Assembly: GCF_027924605.1 (NCBI RefSeq)
Contig: NZ_AP027042.1
Span: 3,077,524-3,141,523 of the forward strand
From: Dyella sp. GSA-30
Lineage (GTDB): Bacteria; Pseudomonadota; Gammaproteobacteria; Xanthomonadales; Rhodanobacteraceae
Reading direction: 5' to 3'
Length of the DNA: 64,000 bases
Shown here: piece by piece, positions 46,346-54,966 of the stretch
How the letters are laid out: every line of letters starts with the position of its first letter
How positions within the stretch are numbered: the first letter of the stretch is position 1
Notes under the pieces: generated by a model
The model's input: only the letters and a program-made list of their open reading frames with translations
Told to the model about the DNA's origin: nothing
The model's database searches: none
Made by a program: the position numbers and the translations under genes

Positions 46346-46993
46346 ATGATCGATCCGCAATTGTTCCAACTCATCTGCTTCTACGCCTTCGGCGCGGTGA
46401 CCATCATCGCGGCGCTCGGTGTGATCACCCTGAAAAATACAGTGCACGCGGTGCTGTCGCTGGTGCTGACCTTTTTCAGCACGGCCTGCATCTGGTTGCT
46501 GGCCGAGGCGGAATTCCTCGCCATCGCCCTGATCGTCGTCTACGTCGGCGCGGTCATGGTGCTGTTCCTGTTCGTGGTGATGATGCTGGACATCGACAAG
46601 GAAAACGTCCGCGAGGGCTTCATCAAGTTCCTGCCGGTGGGCATCATCGTGGCCCTGGTCATGCTGGGCGAGATGCTGGCGCTGATCGGCGTGCGTGCGA
46701 TGCACGCCCAGGTGATGGGTGCCAACCCCGCAACCGCAGCCGGCCTCTCCAATACCGAGTGGCTGGGCAAGGCGCTGTACACGCAGTTCCTGCTGCCGTT
46801 CGAAATCGCCGCGTTGATTCTTACCGTGGGCGTGGTCGCTGCGGTGGCCCTGACCTTGCGCCATCGTGGTGGCGTGCGCCATCAGACGGCGTTGCAGCAG
46901 GTCAGCATCAATCCGCGTGACCGCGTGCGCCTGATCAAGATGGCCGCCGAACAGCCGGCCGCGACGTCGCCGCAACAGGAGTCCACCCCATGA
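46346..46993 (+). CDS. nuoJ: NADH-quinone oxidoreductase subunit J
   Basis: Five-helix membrane subunit (215 residues). Conserved [20 protein letters not shown] in helix 3 includes the functional Glu/Val-Gly turn region. It ends in a hydrophilic tail ([12 protein letters not shown]). Its stop overlaps nuoK (ATGA). Confidence 0.93.
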   Translation: MIDPQLFQLICFYAFGAVTIIAALGVITLKNTVHAVLSLVLTFFSTACIWLLAEAEFLAIALIVVYVGAVMVLFLFVVMMLDIDKENVREGFIKFLPVGIIVALVMLGEMLALIGVRAMHAQVMGANPATAAGLSNTEWLGKALYTQFLLPFEIAALILTVGVVAAVALTLRHRGGVRHQTALQQVSINPRDRVRLIKMAAEQPAATSPQQESTP

Positions 46994-47295
46994 TCACGCT
47001 TTCGCATTTCATCGTGCTGGGTGCGGTGCTGTTCTGCATCGCGGTGGCCAGCCTGTTCATCAACCGCAAGAACGTCATCGTGTTGCTGATGTCGATCGAG
47101 CTGATGCTGCTGGCGGTGAACATCAACTTCGTCGCGTTCTCGCGCTTCATCGGCGATCCGGCGGGGCAGGTGTTCGTGTTTTTCATTCTCACGGTGGCCG
47201 CGGCGGAAACCGCGATCGGCCTGGCGATCCTGGTCCTGCTGTTCCGCAATCGCAGCACGATCAATATCGCCGAAATCGACAGCATGAAGGGTTGA
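46990..47295 (+). CDS. nuoK: NADH-quinone oxidoreductase subunit K
   Basis: Mrp-like three-helix subunit of 101 residues. The two key acidic residues lie in helix 2 ([13 protein letters not shown]) and helix 3 ([19 protein letters not shown]). It takes part in the proton path between NuoH and NuoN. Confidence 0.95.
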   Translation: MITLSHFIVLGAVLFCIAVASLFINRKNVIVLLMSIELMLLAVNINFVAFSRFIGDPAGQVFVFFILTVAAAETAIGLAILVLLFRNRSTINIAEIDSMKG

Positions 47296-47299
47296 GTCG

Positions 47300-49336
47300 A
47301 TGCAACTGTCTACCTCCATTCTGCTGGTCATCGCGCTCGCGCCGCTGGTCGGCTGTCTGCTCGCCGGCTTTCTTGGTCGCTTCATAGGCCGCGCCGGTTC
47401 GCATACCGCGACCATCCTGGGCGTGGCCGTCTCGTGTGCACTGTCGATGTACGTGCTGTACCAGATGTGCACCGGCGCCGAGATCTACAACCACAACATC
47501 TACACCTGGTTCGAGATCGGCAAGTTCAGCGCCAGCGTCGGCTTCATGATCGACAAGCTGTCGGCCATGATGATGGTCGTGGTTACCTTCGTGTCGCTGC
47601 TGGTGCATATCTACACCATCGGCTACATGGCCGATGACGACGGTTACCAGCGCTTCTTCAGCTACATCTCGCTGTTCACCTTCTCGATGTTGATGCTCGT
47701 GATGAGCAACAACTTCATGCAGCTGTTCTTCGGCTGGGAAGCGGTGGGCCTGGTCTCTTACCTGCTGATCGGTTTCTGGTTCAAGCGCCCGACGGCGATC
47801 TTCGCCAACCTGAAGGCCTTCCTGGTCAACCGCGTGGGCGACTTCGGCTTCCTGCTGGGTATCGCGGCGATCCTGTATTTCCTGGGTACGCTGGACTACG
47901 CCACGGCCTTCACCAATGCGGACAGCCTGATCGGTCGCACCTTGCATATCACGGCCAATACGCAGTGGGATGCCGCCACGGTGATCAGCATCCTGCTGTT
48001 CATCGGTGCGATGGGTAAATCCGCCCAGGTGCCGCTGCACGTGTGGCTGCCCGACTCGATGGAAGGCCCAACCCCGATCTCCGCACTGATCCATGCAGCG
48101 ACGATGGTGACCGCCGGCATCTTCATGGTCGCGCGCATGTCGCCGATCTTCGAACTGTCCGAGTCGGCACTGAGCTTCGTGATGATCATCGGCGCGACGG
48201 GTGCCTTGTTCACCGGCCTGATCGGTATCGTGCAGAACGACATCAAGCGCGTGGTGGCATATTCGACGCTGTCGCAGCTGGGCTATATGACCGTGGCGCT
48301 CGGCGTCTCGGCCTATGCCGGCGCGGTGTTCCACCTGATGACCCACGCCTTCTTCAAGGCGCTGCTGTTCCTGGGCGCGGGTTCGGTGATCATCGCCATG
48401 CACCATGAGCAGGACATGCGCTACATGGGCGGCCTGCGCAAGTACATGCCCATCACCTGGATCACCATGTGGATCGGTTCATTGGCCTTGTGTGGCGTGC
48501 CGTTCTTCGCGGGTTTCTATTCGAAGGACGCGATCATCGAGGCCGTGGGCGAGTCGCATCGCTGGGGCGCCACCTATGCCCATTTCTGCGTGATGGCCGG
48601 CGCCTTCGTCACTGCGCTGTATACGTTCCGCCAGATGTACCTGACCTTTCATGGTAAGGAACGCTTCAAGGTCGTTTCCGACCATGGGCACGTTCATGAT
48701 CATCACGATGAGCATCATGATGATCATGATCACCACGAGTCGGGCGTGCTGCATCATGCGCCGAAAGAATCGCCGTGGGTGGTGACCTTGCCGCTGATCT
48801 TGTTGGCGATTCCGTCGCTGGTGATCGGTTACCTAGCGGTCCAGCCGATGCTGTTCGGCCACTGGTTCGGCGATGCCATCCGTCTGCACGAAGGCAACGA
48901 CGTGCTGGAGAAGGTGGGCGAAGGGTTCACCAGCTCGTTCGCCATGGCCTTGCACGGCTTCACCCAGTTGCCGTTTATCCTGGTGGCGCTCGCCTTCATC
49001 ATCACGACCTACATCTACCTGTTCAACCCGGCCATGGCCGGCAGGATCAAGTCGTGGCTCAAGCCGCTGTGGACCGTGCTGGATCGCAAGTACTGGATCG
49101 ACAATGTGTACTTCGCCGTGTTCGCCAAGGGCGGCGTGGCGCTGGGGCGCGCGTTGTGGAAGGGCGGCGATACCGCGGTGATCGATGGCATCGTGGTCGA
49201 CGGCTCCGCTTCGCTGGTGCAGCGCATCGCCTCGGTCGCGCGCCGTTTGCAGTCCGGTTATCTCTATCACTACGCCTTCGCGATGATTCTCGGCCTGATC
49301 CTGCTGCTTGGCGGGTACTGGCTGGTCGGGCAATAA
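47300..49336 (+). CDS. nuoL: NADH-quinone oxidoreductase subunit L (antiporter-like)
   Basis: Distal proton-pumping subunit. 678 residues with the Mrp-antiporter core (FFGWEAVGLVSYLLIGFWF; LIHAATMVTAGIF; KRVVAYSTLSQLGYM) and the C-terminal lateral helix. Between helices, at residues 461-486, there is a His/Asp-rich loop with 12 His in 26 residues. It lies 4 bp after nuoK. Confidence 0.95.
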   Translation: MQLSTSILLVIALAPLVGCLLAGFLGRFIGRAGSHTATILGVAVSCALSMYVLYQMCTGAEIYNHNIYTWFEIGKFSASVGFMIDKLSAMMMVVVTFVSLLVHIYTIGYMADDDGYQRFFSYISLFTFSMLMLVMSNNFMQLFFGWEAVGLVSYLLIGFWFKRPTAIFANLKAFLVNRVGDFGFLLGIAAILYFLGTLDYATAFTNADSLIGRTLHITANTQWDAATVISILLFIGAMGKSAQVPLHVWLPDSMEGPTPISALIHAATMVTAGIFMVARMSPIFELSESALSFVMIIGATGALFTGLIGIVQNDIKRVVAYSTLSQLGYMTVALGVSAYAGAVFHLMTHAFFKALLFLGAGSVIIAMHHEQDMRYMGGLRKYMPITWITMWIGSLALCGVPFFAGFYSKDAIIEAVGESHRWGATYAHFCVMAGAFVTALYTFRQMYLTFHGKERFKVVSDHGHVHDHHDEHHDDHDHHESGVLHHAPKESPWVVTLPLILLAIPSLVIGYLAVQPMLFGHWFGDAIRLHEGNDVLEKVGEGFTSSFAMALHGFTQLPFILVALAFIITTYIYLFNPAMAGRIKSWLKPLWTVLDRKYWIDNVYFAVFAKGGVALGRALWKGGDTAVIDGIVVDGSASLVQRIASVARRLQSGYLYHYAFAMILGLILLLGGYWLVGQ

Positions 49337-49348
49337 GGGAAACGTTCC

Positions 49349-50860
49349 ATGTCCAATTACTTGCTCAGCCTGCTGATCTGGCTACCCGTCGTCGGTGCCA
49401 TACCGGTGCTGCTTGCCGGTTCGGCCCGTCCGAACCTGGCGCGCTGGCTCTCGCTGCTCGTCGCCATGTTGACCTTCGTGGTCAGCCTGATGCTGCTGCC
49501 GCACTTCAATGCCAGTGACGCGACCAAGCAGCTGGTCGAAAACTACAGCTGGATCACCTCGATCAACGTGCACTACGCCCTGGGCGTGGATGGCATTTCG
49601 GTCGCGCTGATTCTGCTGACCACCTTTGTCGGCATCCTGGTGATCGTCGGCGCCTGGGAGGTCATCCAGGACAAGCCGCATCAGTACATGGCGGCCATGC
49701 TGGTGCTCGAAGGCCTGATGATCGGTGTGTTCTGCGCGACGGACGCATTGCTGTTCTATGTGTTCTTCGAAGCCATGCTGATCCCGATGTTCATCCTGAT
49801 CGGCATGTGGGGTGGTCCGCGCCGCGTGTACGCGACGCTGAAGTTCTTCATCTACACCTTCCTCGGCTCGATCTTCATGTTGATCGGCCTGATCTACCTG
49901 TACAACAAGACCGGCGGCAGCTTCGACCTGGCCACCTGGGCGGCGCAGCCGCTGAGCATGAAGGAGCAGAGCTGGCTGTTCTTCGCCTTCCTGCTGGCCT
50001 TTGCAGTGAAGGTCCCGATGGTGCCGGTGCATACGTGGCTGCCGGACGCCCACGTGGAAGCGCCCACCGGCGGTTCGGTGGTGCTGGCCGCGGTGATGCT
50101 GAAGATCGGCGGCTACGGTTTCCTGCGTTTCTCGCTGCCGATCGTGCCGGATGCGTCCGAGTATTACGCCTGGCTGGTGATCGCGCTCAGCTTGATCGCG
50201 GTGGTCTACATCGGCTATATCGCGCTGGTGCAGGAGGACATGAAGAAGCTGGTGGCGTATTCGTCCGTGGCGCACATGGGCTTTGTCACCCTGGGTATCT
50301 TCGTGGCGTTCCTGCTGGTGCGCGAGCACAACAACCTGGATGCCGGCAATCTGGCGATGCAGGGTGCGATGGTGCAGATGATTTCGCACGGCTTCGTCTC
50401 CGGCGCGATGTTCTCGTGCATCGGCGTGCTCTACGACCGCCTGCACACGCGTCAGATCAAGGACTACGGCGGCGTCATCAACGTGATGCCCTGGTTCGGT
50501 TTCTTCTATGTGCTGTTTGCGATGGCCAACAGCGGTCTGCCGGGCACCAGCGGTTTCGTCGGCGAGTTCTTCGTGATCCTGGCCAGCTTCAGCGCCAACC
50601 CCTGGATCGCCTTGTTCGCAGCCTTCACCCTGATCATCGGCGCCGCCTACACCTTGTGGATGGTCAAGCGCGTGCTGTGGGGTGAAGTCACCAATCCGCA
50701 CGTGGCCGAAATGAAAGACATCAACGGCCGCGAAGCCTTTGTGCTGATCGCGTTCGCCGCGGCGGTCATCGCCCTGGGCGTGTGGCCGCAGCCGCTGATT
50801 CACCTGATGGACGCTTCGGTGACGCAGCTCGTGCAGCAGTTGGCCAATCACAAGGTTTAA
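49349..50860 (+). CDS. nuoM: NADH-quinone oxidoreductase subunit M (antiporter-like)
   Basis: Proton-pumping subunit of 503 residues and about 14 helices. The key acidic residue is in LFYVFFEAMLIPMFILIG (about 136-153). HTWLPDAHVEAPTGGSVVLAAVMLKIGGYG and KKLVAYSSVAHMGFV are antiporter motifs with Lys and His residues of the proton path. Confidence 0.95.
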   Translation: MSNYLLSLLIWLPVVGAIPVLLAGSARPNLARWLSLLVAMLTFVVSLMLLPHFNASDATKQLVENYSWITSINVHYALGVDGISVALILLTTFVGILVIVGAWEVIQDKPHQYMAAMLVLEGLMIGVFCATDALLFYVFFEAMLIPMFILIGMWGGPRRVYATLKFFIYTFLGSIFMLIGLIYLYNKTGGSFDLATWAAQPLSMKEQSWLFFAFLLAFAVKVPMVPVHTWLPDAHVEAPTGGSVVLAAVMLKIGGYGFLRFSLPIVPDASEYYAWLVIALSLIAVVYIGYIALVQEDMKKLVAYSSVAHMGFVTLGIFVAFLLVREHNNLDAGNLAMQGAMVQMISHGFVSGAMFSCIGVLYDRLHTRQIKDYGGVINVMPWFGFFYVLFAMANSGLPGTSGFVGEFFVILASFSANPWIALFAAFTLIIGAAYTLWMVKRVLWGEVTNPHVAEMKDINGREAFVLIAFAAAVIALGVWPQPLIHLMDASVTQLVQQLANHKV

Positions 50861-50872
50861 GCAGGGCTGATC

Positions 50873-52318
50873 ATGAATCTTCCAAATCTCAATGACATTC
50901 TGATCCTGCTGCCCGAGGCCTACCTGACGGTTGCCGCGTGCTTGCTGCTACTGATCGATGCCTTCATGAAGCCCTCGCAGCGCGGGACGCTGCATTGGAT
51001 GTCGATCGCGGTGCTGCTGGTCGGGATCTACCTGGTAGTGGCGCAACAGCCGGATGTGAGCGTCAACGCCTTCAGCGGCATGTTCGTGCGCGACCGCGTG
51101 TCGGAGATACTCAAGGTCTTCGCGCTGCTCGCCACCGTGCTGGTGTTTATCTACGGTCGCCCGTACCTGACCGATCGCAAGCTGTTCGTCGGTGAGTTCT
51201 ACACGCTGATGATCTTCGCGGTGATCGGCATCATGCTGCTGGTCTCGGCCGGTAGCCTGGTGACGATCTACCTGGGTCTGGAGCTGCTGACGCTGTCCTC
51301 GTATGCGCTGGTCGCACTGAATCGCGATTCGCGTCTGTCCTCCGAGGCAGCGATCAAGTACTTCGTGCTGGGCGCTCTGGCCTCGGGCATGCTCTTGTAC
51401 GGCATGTCGATGGTCTACGGTGCCGCGCATACGCTGGATCTGCATCAGCTGCATGCCGCCGCCGCGCATACCGACATGCCCAACCTGATGCTGTTCGGCA
51501 TGATGTTCATGATCGTCGGCATCGGCTTCAAGCTCGGCGCCGCCCCGTTCCACATGTGGATCCCGGATGTTTACGAGGGTTCGCCGACCGCCGTGACCAT
51601 CTTCATCGGCTCGGCGCCGAAGCTGGCCGCGTTCGGTATGGCCTACCGCCTGCTGGATTCGGGCCTGGGTGACCTGTCGCATTACTGGCAGCCGCTGCTG
51701 GCCTCGCTGGCGGTGCTGTCGCTGGCGATCGGTAACCTGGTTGCCATCGTGCAGACCAACCTGAAGCGTCTGCTGGCGTATTCGACCATCTCGCACATGG
51801 GTTACCTGCTGCTCGGCCTGGTCAATGCCGGGCCGGAAGGCTACGCCGCGGCGATGTTCTACGCGATCAGCTACACGCTGATGGGTACCGCGGCCTTCGG
51901 CATGATCCTGGCGCTCGCACGCAGCGGTTTCGAGTGCGAGAACATCGACGACCTGAAGGGCTTGAACCGCCGTTCGCCGTGGATGGCGTTCCTGATGATG
52001 CTGGTGATGTTCTCGCTTGCCGGCGTACCGCCGCTGTTCGGCTTCTTCGCCAAGCTGCTGGTGCTGCAGGCCGCGATCCACGCCGGCATGATGTGGCTGG
52101 CCATCGTGGGTGCGGTGTTCGCGATCATCGGTCTGTATTACTACCTGCGCGTGGTCAAGGTGATGTACTTCGACCAGCCGGTGGAAGGTACGGAGATCAA
52201 GGTGCAGGGCGACGTATCGCTGCGTCTGGTGCTGTCGATCAATGCGCTGGCCTTGCTCGCGCTGGGTTTTGGTTCGAGCCCGTTGCTTGCCTGGTGCCGT
52301 AGTGCATTTGGCGCATAA
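50873..52318 (+). CDS. nuoN: NADH-quinone oxidoreductase subunit N (antiporter-like)
   Basis: Last gene of the operon; 481 residues. Antiporter motifs LGLELLTLSSYALVALNR, FHMWIPDVYEGSPTAVTIFIGSAPKLAAFG and KRLLAYSTISHMGYLLLG are intact. A strong terminator follows 20 bp after the stop. Confidence 0.95.
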   Translation: MNLPNLNDILILLPEAYLTVAACLLLLIDAFMKPSQRGTLHWMSIAVLLVGIYLVVAQQPDVSVNAFSGMFVRDRVSEILKVFALLATVLVFIYGRPYLTDRKLFVGEFYTLMIFAVIGIMLLVSAGSLVTIYLGLELLTLSSYALVALNRDSRLSSEAAIKYFVLGALASGMLLYGMSMVYGAAHTLDLHQLHAAAAHTDMPNLMLFGMMFMIVGIGFKLGAAPFHMWIPDVYEGSPTAVTIFIGSAPKLAAFGMAYRLLDSGLGDLSHYWQPLLASLAVLSLAIGNLVAIVQTNLKRLLAYSTISHMGYLLLGLVNAGPEGYAAAMFYAISYTLMGTAAFGMILALARSGFECENIDDLKGLNRRSPWMAFLMMLVMFSLAGVPPLFGFFAKLLVLQAAIHAGMMWLAIVGAVFAIIGLYYYLRVVKVMYFDQPVEGTEIKVQGDVSLRLVLSINALALLALGFGSSPLLAWCRSAFGA

Positions 52319-52338
52319 GCGTACTTGCTGAAAGATTT

Positions 52339-52369
52339 AAAAAAGCCCGCAAATTGCGGGCTTTTTTTT
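52339..52369 (+). terminator. Intrinsic terminator of the nuo operon
   Basis: AAGCCCGC / GCGGGCTT stem with loop AAATT, flanked by A and T runs (eight T). Strong rho-independent terminator. Confidence 0.92.
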
Positions 52370-52473
52370 GAATTTGTTCATCGGGCGCATAAGCAATTTT
52401 ACGTTTTTGTGAAAAAAATTCACGAAACAACTTGCAAGAAATCGGCCATGTCGTTAGACTTCTCGAACTCTGA

Positions 52474-52550
<77 letters not shown>

Positions 52551-52569
52551 GGATCTTTCTTAGAACAAG

Positions 52570-52593
52570 AAAGCCTCCTCGTGAGGCTTTTTT
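52570..52593 (+). terminator. Intrinsic terminator after tRNA-fMet
   Basis: An 8-bp stem AAAGCCTC / GAGGCTTT with loop CTCGT, then TTTGTT, 20 bp past the tRNA 3' end. If partly read through, the tRNA promoter would also feed rimP-nusA-infB. Confidence 0.75.
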
Positions 52594-52716
52594 GTTGGGC
52601 GCAAGGATGCGTCGCATGAGCGTCACAGCTATCTTTCAAGCTAGCGGCGCCGGTGCCCGGGAAGCATCTGGACGAGTCGGGACATCGGCGAGGACGCTCT
52701 CACTGAGGGCAGGGAA

Positions 52717-52740
52717 TGGGCCGCTTGAGCCCATTTTTCG
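52717..52740 (+). terminator. Terminator-like hairpin just upstream of rimP (possible attenuator)
   Basis: AATGGGC and GCCCATT form a 7-bp stem with loop CGCTTGA followed directly by a T run (TTTTTCGTTT). It lies 22 bp before the rimP start, inside the leader, where an ordinary gene-end terminator is not expected. Confidence 0.6.
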
Positions 52741-52761
52741 TTTCTGGCGACTGGAAATTTT

Positions 52762-53286
52762 ATGGATACGCAGGCACTCGCAACTCGATTTACCGAGGTT
52801 TTGGCCGATTTGGGGCTGGAATGCATCGGCGTGGAGTTCACCCCGTCGCAGGGGCAGAGTACTCTGCGCGTCTATCTGGACGTCGAAGGCCGTGAAGTGG
52901 GTCTGGACGACTGTGAGGCGGCCAGCCGCGAGCTGTCGGCGATGCTGGACGTGGAAGATCCGATTCCCGGCCATTATCTTTTGGAAGTTTCTTCGCCGGG
53001 TATCGATCGGCCGCTGTTTACTGCGGCGCAGTTCGCTAAATACGTGGGCGGAGAAGTGAAACTGCTGCTCAAGGCGCCGCTGGAAGGGCGTCGCCGCCTG
53101 AAAGGCAAGGTATTGGCAGTGGAAGGCGAGCGGATTTCGCTCGAGGCAGAAGGCAAGACTTTCGATTTCGAGCATTCGGCGGTGGAAAGCGCGCGCGTGG
53201 TGCCTGATTGGGTGGCGCTCGGTTATGTGCCGCAGCCCAAGCCGGGTGGCAAGAAGCCGGCGACTAAGAAGGCTTCGAAGAAGTAA
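52762..53286 (+). CDS. rimP: Ribosome maturation factor RimP
   Basis: 30S subunit assembly factor. 174 residues: the N-terminal domain contains [57 protein letters not shown] is the most conserved stretch, and the C-terminal SH3-like domain is followed by a Lys-rich tail ([13 protein letters not shown]). First protein gene of the rimP-nusA-infB operon; its Shine-Dalgarno is weak (TGGAAA). Confidence 0.94.
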   Translation: MDTQALATRFTEVLADLGLECIGVEFTPSQGQSTLRVYLDVEGREVGLDDCEAASRELSAMLDVEDPIPGHYLLEVSSPGIDRPLFTAAQFAKYVGGEVKLLLKAPLEGRRRLKGKVLAVEGERISLEAEGKTFDFEHSAVESARVVPDWVALGYVPQPKPGGKKPATKKASKK

Positions 53287-53334
53287 TTCAACTAGAGCGA
53301 TCGGACGCTAGGCGGCGTCGATGGAGTTGCTGCA

Positions 53335-54840
53335 ATGAGCAAAGAATTATTGTTGGTTGTCGATGCGGTTGCCAACGAAAAAGGCGTGCCGCGCGAAGTG
53401 ATTTTCCAGGCGATGGAAGCGGCGCTGGCGTCGGCCGCGAAGAAGCGCTATCCGGACGAAGATCCGAATATCCGTGTGTCGATCGATCGCCAGAGCGGCG
53501 AGTACGAGACCTTCCGTCGTTGGGAAATCATTGCCGACGACGGCGAGATGGAATCCCCGTTCCACCAGCTGCGCCTGATGGACGCCGTGGACGAGCGCGA
53601 AGACGCGCAGATCGGCGAATACATCGAACAGCAGATTGAAAATGCCGAATTCGGCCGCATTGCTGCACAGGCCGCCAAGCAGGTGATCGTGCAGCGCGTG
53701 CGCGAAGCCGAGCGCCAGCAGGTGGTCGATGCGTTCAAGGATCGCGTCGGCGAGTTGATCACCGGCATCGTCAAGCGCGTCGAGCGCGGCAATGTCTATC
53801 TGGACCTGGGCAGCAACGCCGAAGCGTTCATTCCGCGCGACAAGACGATTCCGCGCGAATCGGCCCGTGTCGGCGACCGCGTTCGCGGCTACCTGTACGA
53901 AGTACGTTCGGAAGTGCGTGGCCCGCAGCTGTTCGTCTCGCGCGCCGCCCCCGAATTCATGATGGAGCTGTTCAAGCTCGAAGTGCCGGAAGTCGGCCAG
54001 GGCCTGGTCGAGATCAAGGGCTGCGCGCGTGATCCGGGCGACCGCGCCAAGATCGCCGTGGTCGCGCACGACAGCCGTACCGATCCGATCGGTGCCTGCA
54101 TCGGCATGCGCGGTTCGCGCGTGCAGGCGGTGTCCAACGAGCTCAACGGCGAGCGCGTGGACATCATCCTGTGGCACGAGAACCAGGCGCAGTACGTCAT
54201 CAATGCGATGGCGCCGGCCGAAGTGCAGTCGATCATCATGGACGAAGAAAAGCACTCGATGGACATCGCGGTGGCCGAGGACAAGCTGTCCCAGGCCATC
54301 GGCCGCGGTGGCCAGAACGTGCGTCTGGCCAGCAAGCTCACCGGCTGGCAGCTCAACGTGATGACCCAGGACCAGGTCACCGCCAAGAGCGAAGCCGAGC
54401 AGGAAGCCGCCCGCCAGCTGTTCATGGACAAGCTGGAAGTGGACCAGGAGATCGCCAACATCCTCGTGCAGGAAGGTTTCTCCAGCGTCGAGGAAATCGC
54501 CTATGTGCCCAGCGCCGAGCTGCTGGCCGTCGAGGGCTTCGACGAGGACATCGTCGAGGAACTCCGCGCCCGCGCCCGCGACGCGCTGCTGACCGAGGCG
54601 TTGGCGGTGGAAGAGGGCATCGAAGACCATCAGCCGTCCGACGAGCTGCTGGGCCTGCCCGGGATGGACGAAGCCACGGCGTATGTGCTGGCTTCACGTG
54701 AAGTAGTGACACTGGACGATCTGGCCGACCTCGCGGTCGATGACCTGATCGATATCGACGGCATGGACGAAGAGCGCGCCGCCGCGCTGATCATGGCTGC
54801 ACGTGCGCCGATGATCGAGCGCCTGGAGAAAGGTGGCTGA
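53335..54840 (+). CDS. nusA: Transcription termination/antitermination factor NusA
   Basis: Modulates pausing, intrinsic termination and antitermination. 501 residues: N-terminal RNA-polymerase domain (1-~130), S1 (GELITGIVKRVERGNVYLDLG, ~137-157), KH1 and KH2 (IGACIGMRGSRVQAVSNELNGE; AIGRGGQNVRLASKLTG), then two acidic repeat domains typical of proteobacteria. SD GGAG lies upstream. The spacer to infB (126 bp) holds three small hairpins. Confidence 0.96.
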   Translation: MSKELLLVVDAVANEKGVPREVIFQAMEAALASAAKKRYPDEDPNIRVSIDRQSGEYETFRRWEIIADDGEMESPFHQLRLMDAVDEREDAQIGEYIEQQIENAEFGRIAAQAAKQVIVQRVREAERQQVVDAFKDRVGELITGIVKRVERGNVYLDLGSNAEAFIPRDKTIPRESARVGDRVRGYLYEVRSEVRGPQLFVSRAAPEFMMELFKLEVPEVGQGLVEIKGCARDPGDRAKIAVVAHDSRTDPIGACIGMRGSRVQAVSNELNGERVDIILWHENQAQYVINAMAPAEVQSIIMDEEKHSMDIAVAEDKLSQAIGRGGQNVRLASKLTGWQLNVMTQDQVTAKSEAEQEAARQLFMDKLEVDQEIANILVQEGFSSVEEIAYVPSAELLAVEGFDEDIVEELRARARDALLTEALAVEEGIEDHQPSDELLGLPGMDEATAYVLASREVVTLDDLADLAVDDLIDIDGMDEERAAALIMAARAPMIERLEKGG

Positions 54841-54852
54841 CCGCGGGTGGCA

Positions 54853-54932
54853 GCACCCTCGGATGGGTGCGCCCAGAGAGACTGCGATGTCTCTCACCAA
54901 GGATGGCGGTGGCTGTATGGCAAGCCGTACAG
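54853..54932 (+). other. Three tandem hairpins in the nusA-infB spacer
   Basis: GCACCC-TCGGAT-GGGTGC (54853-54870), GAGAGAC-TGCGAT-GTCTCTC (54876-54895) and CTGTATGGC-AA-GCCGTACAG (54913-54932, one wobble). None has a T tract. The last ends about 35 bp before the infB start. Confidence 0.5.
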
Positions 54933-54966
54933 ACGATAAGCGCGGGAACGGCGGAGAAAGAACACG

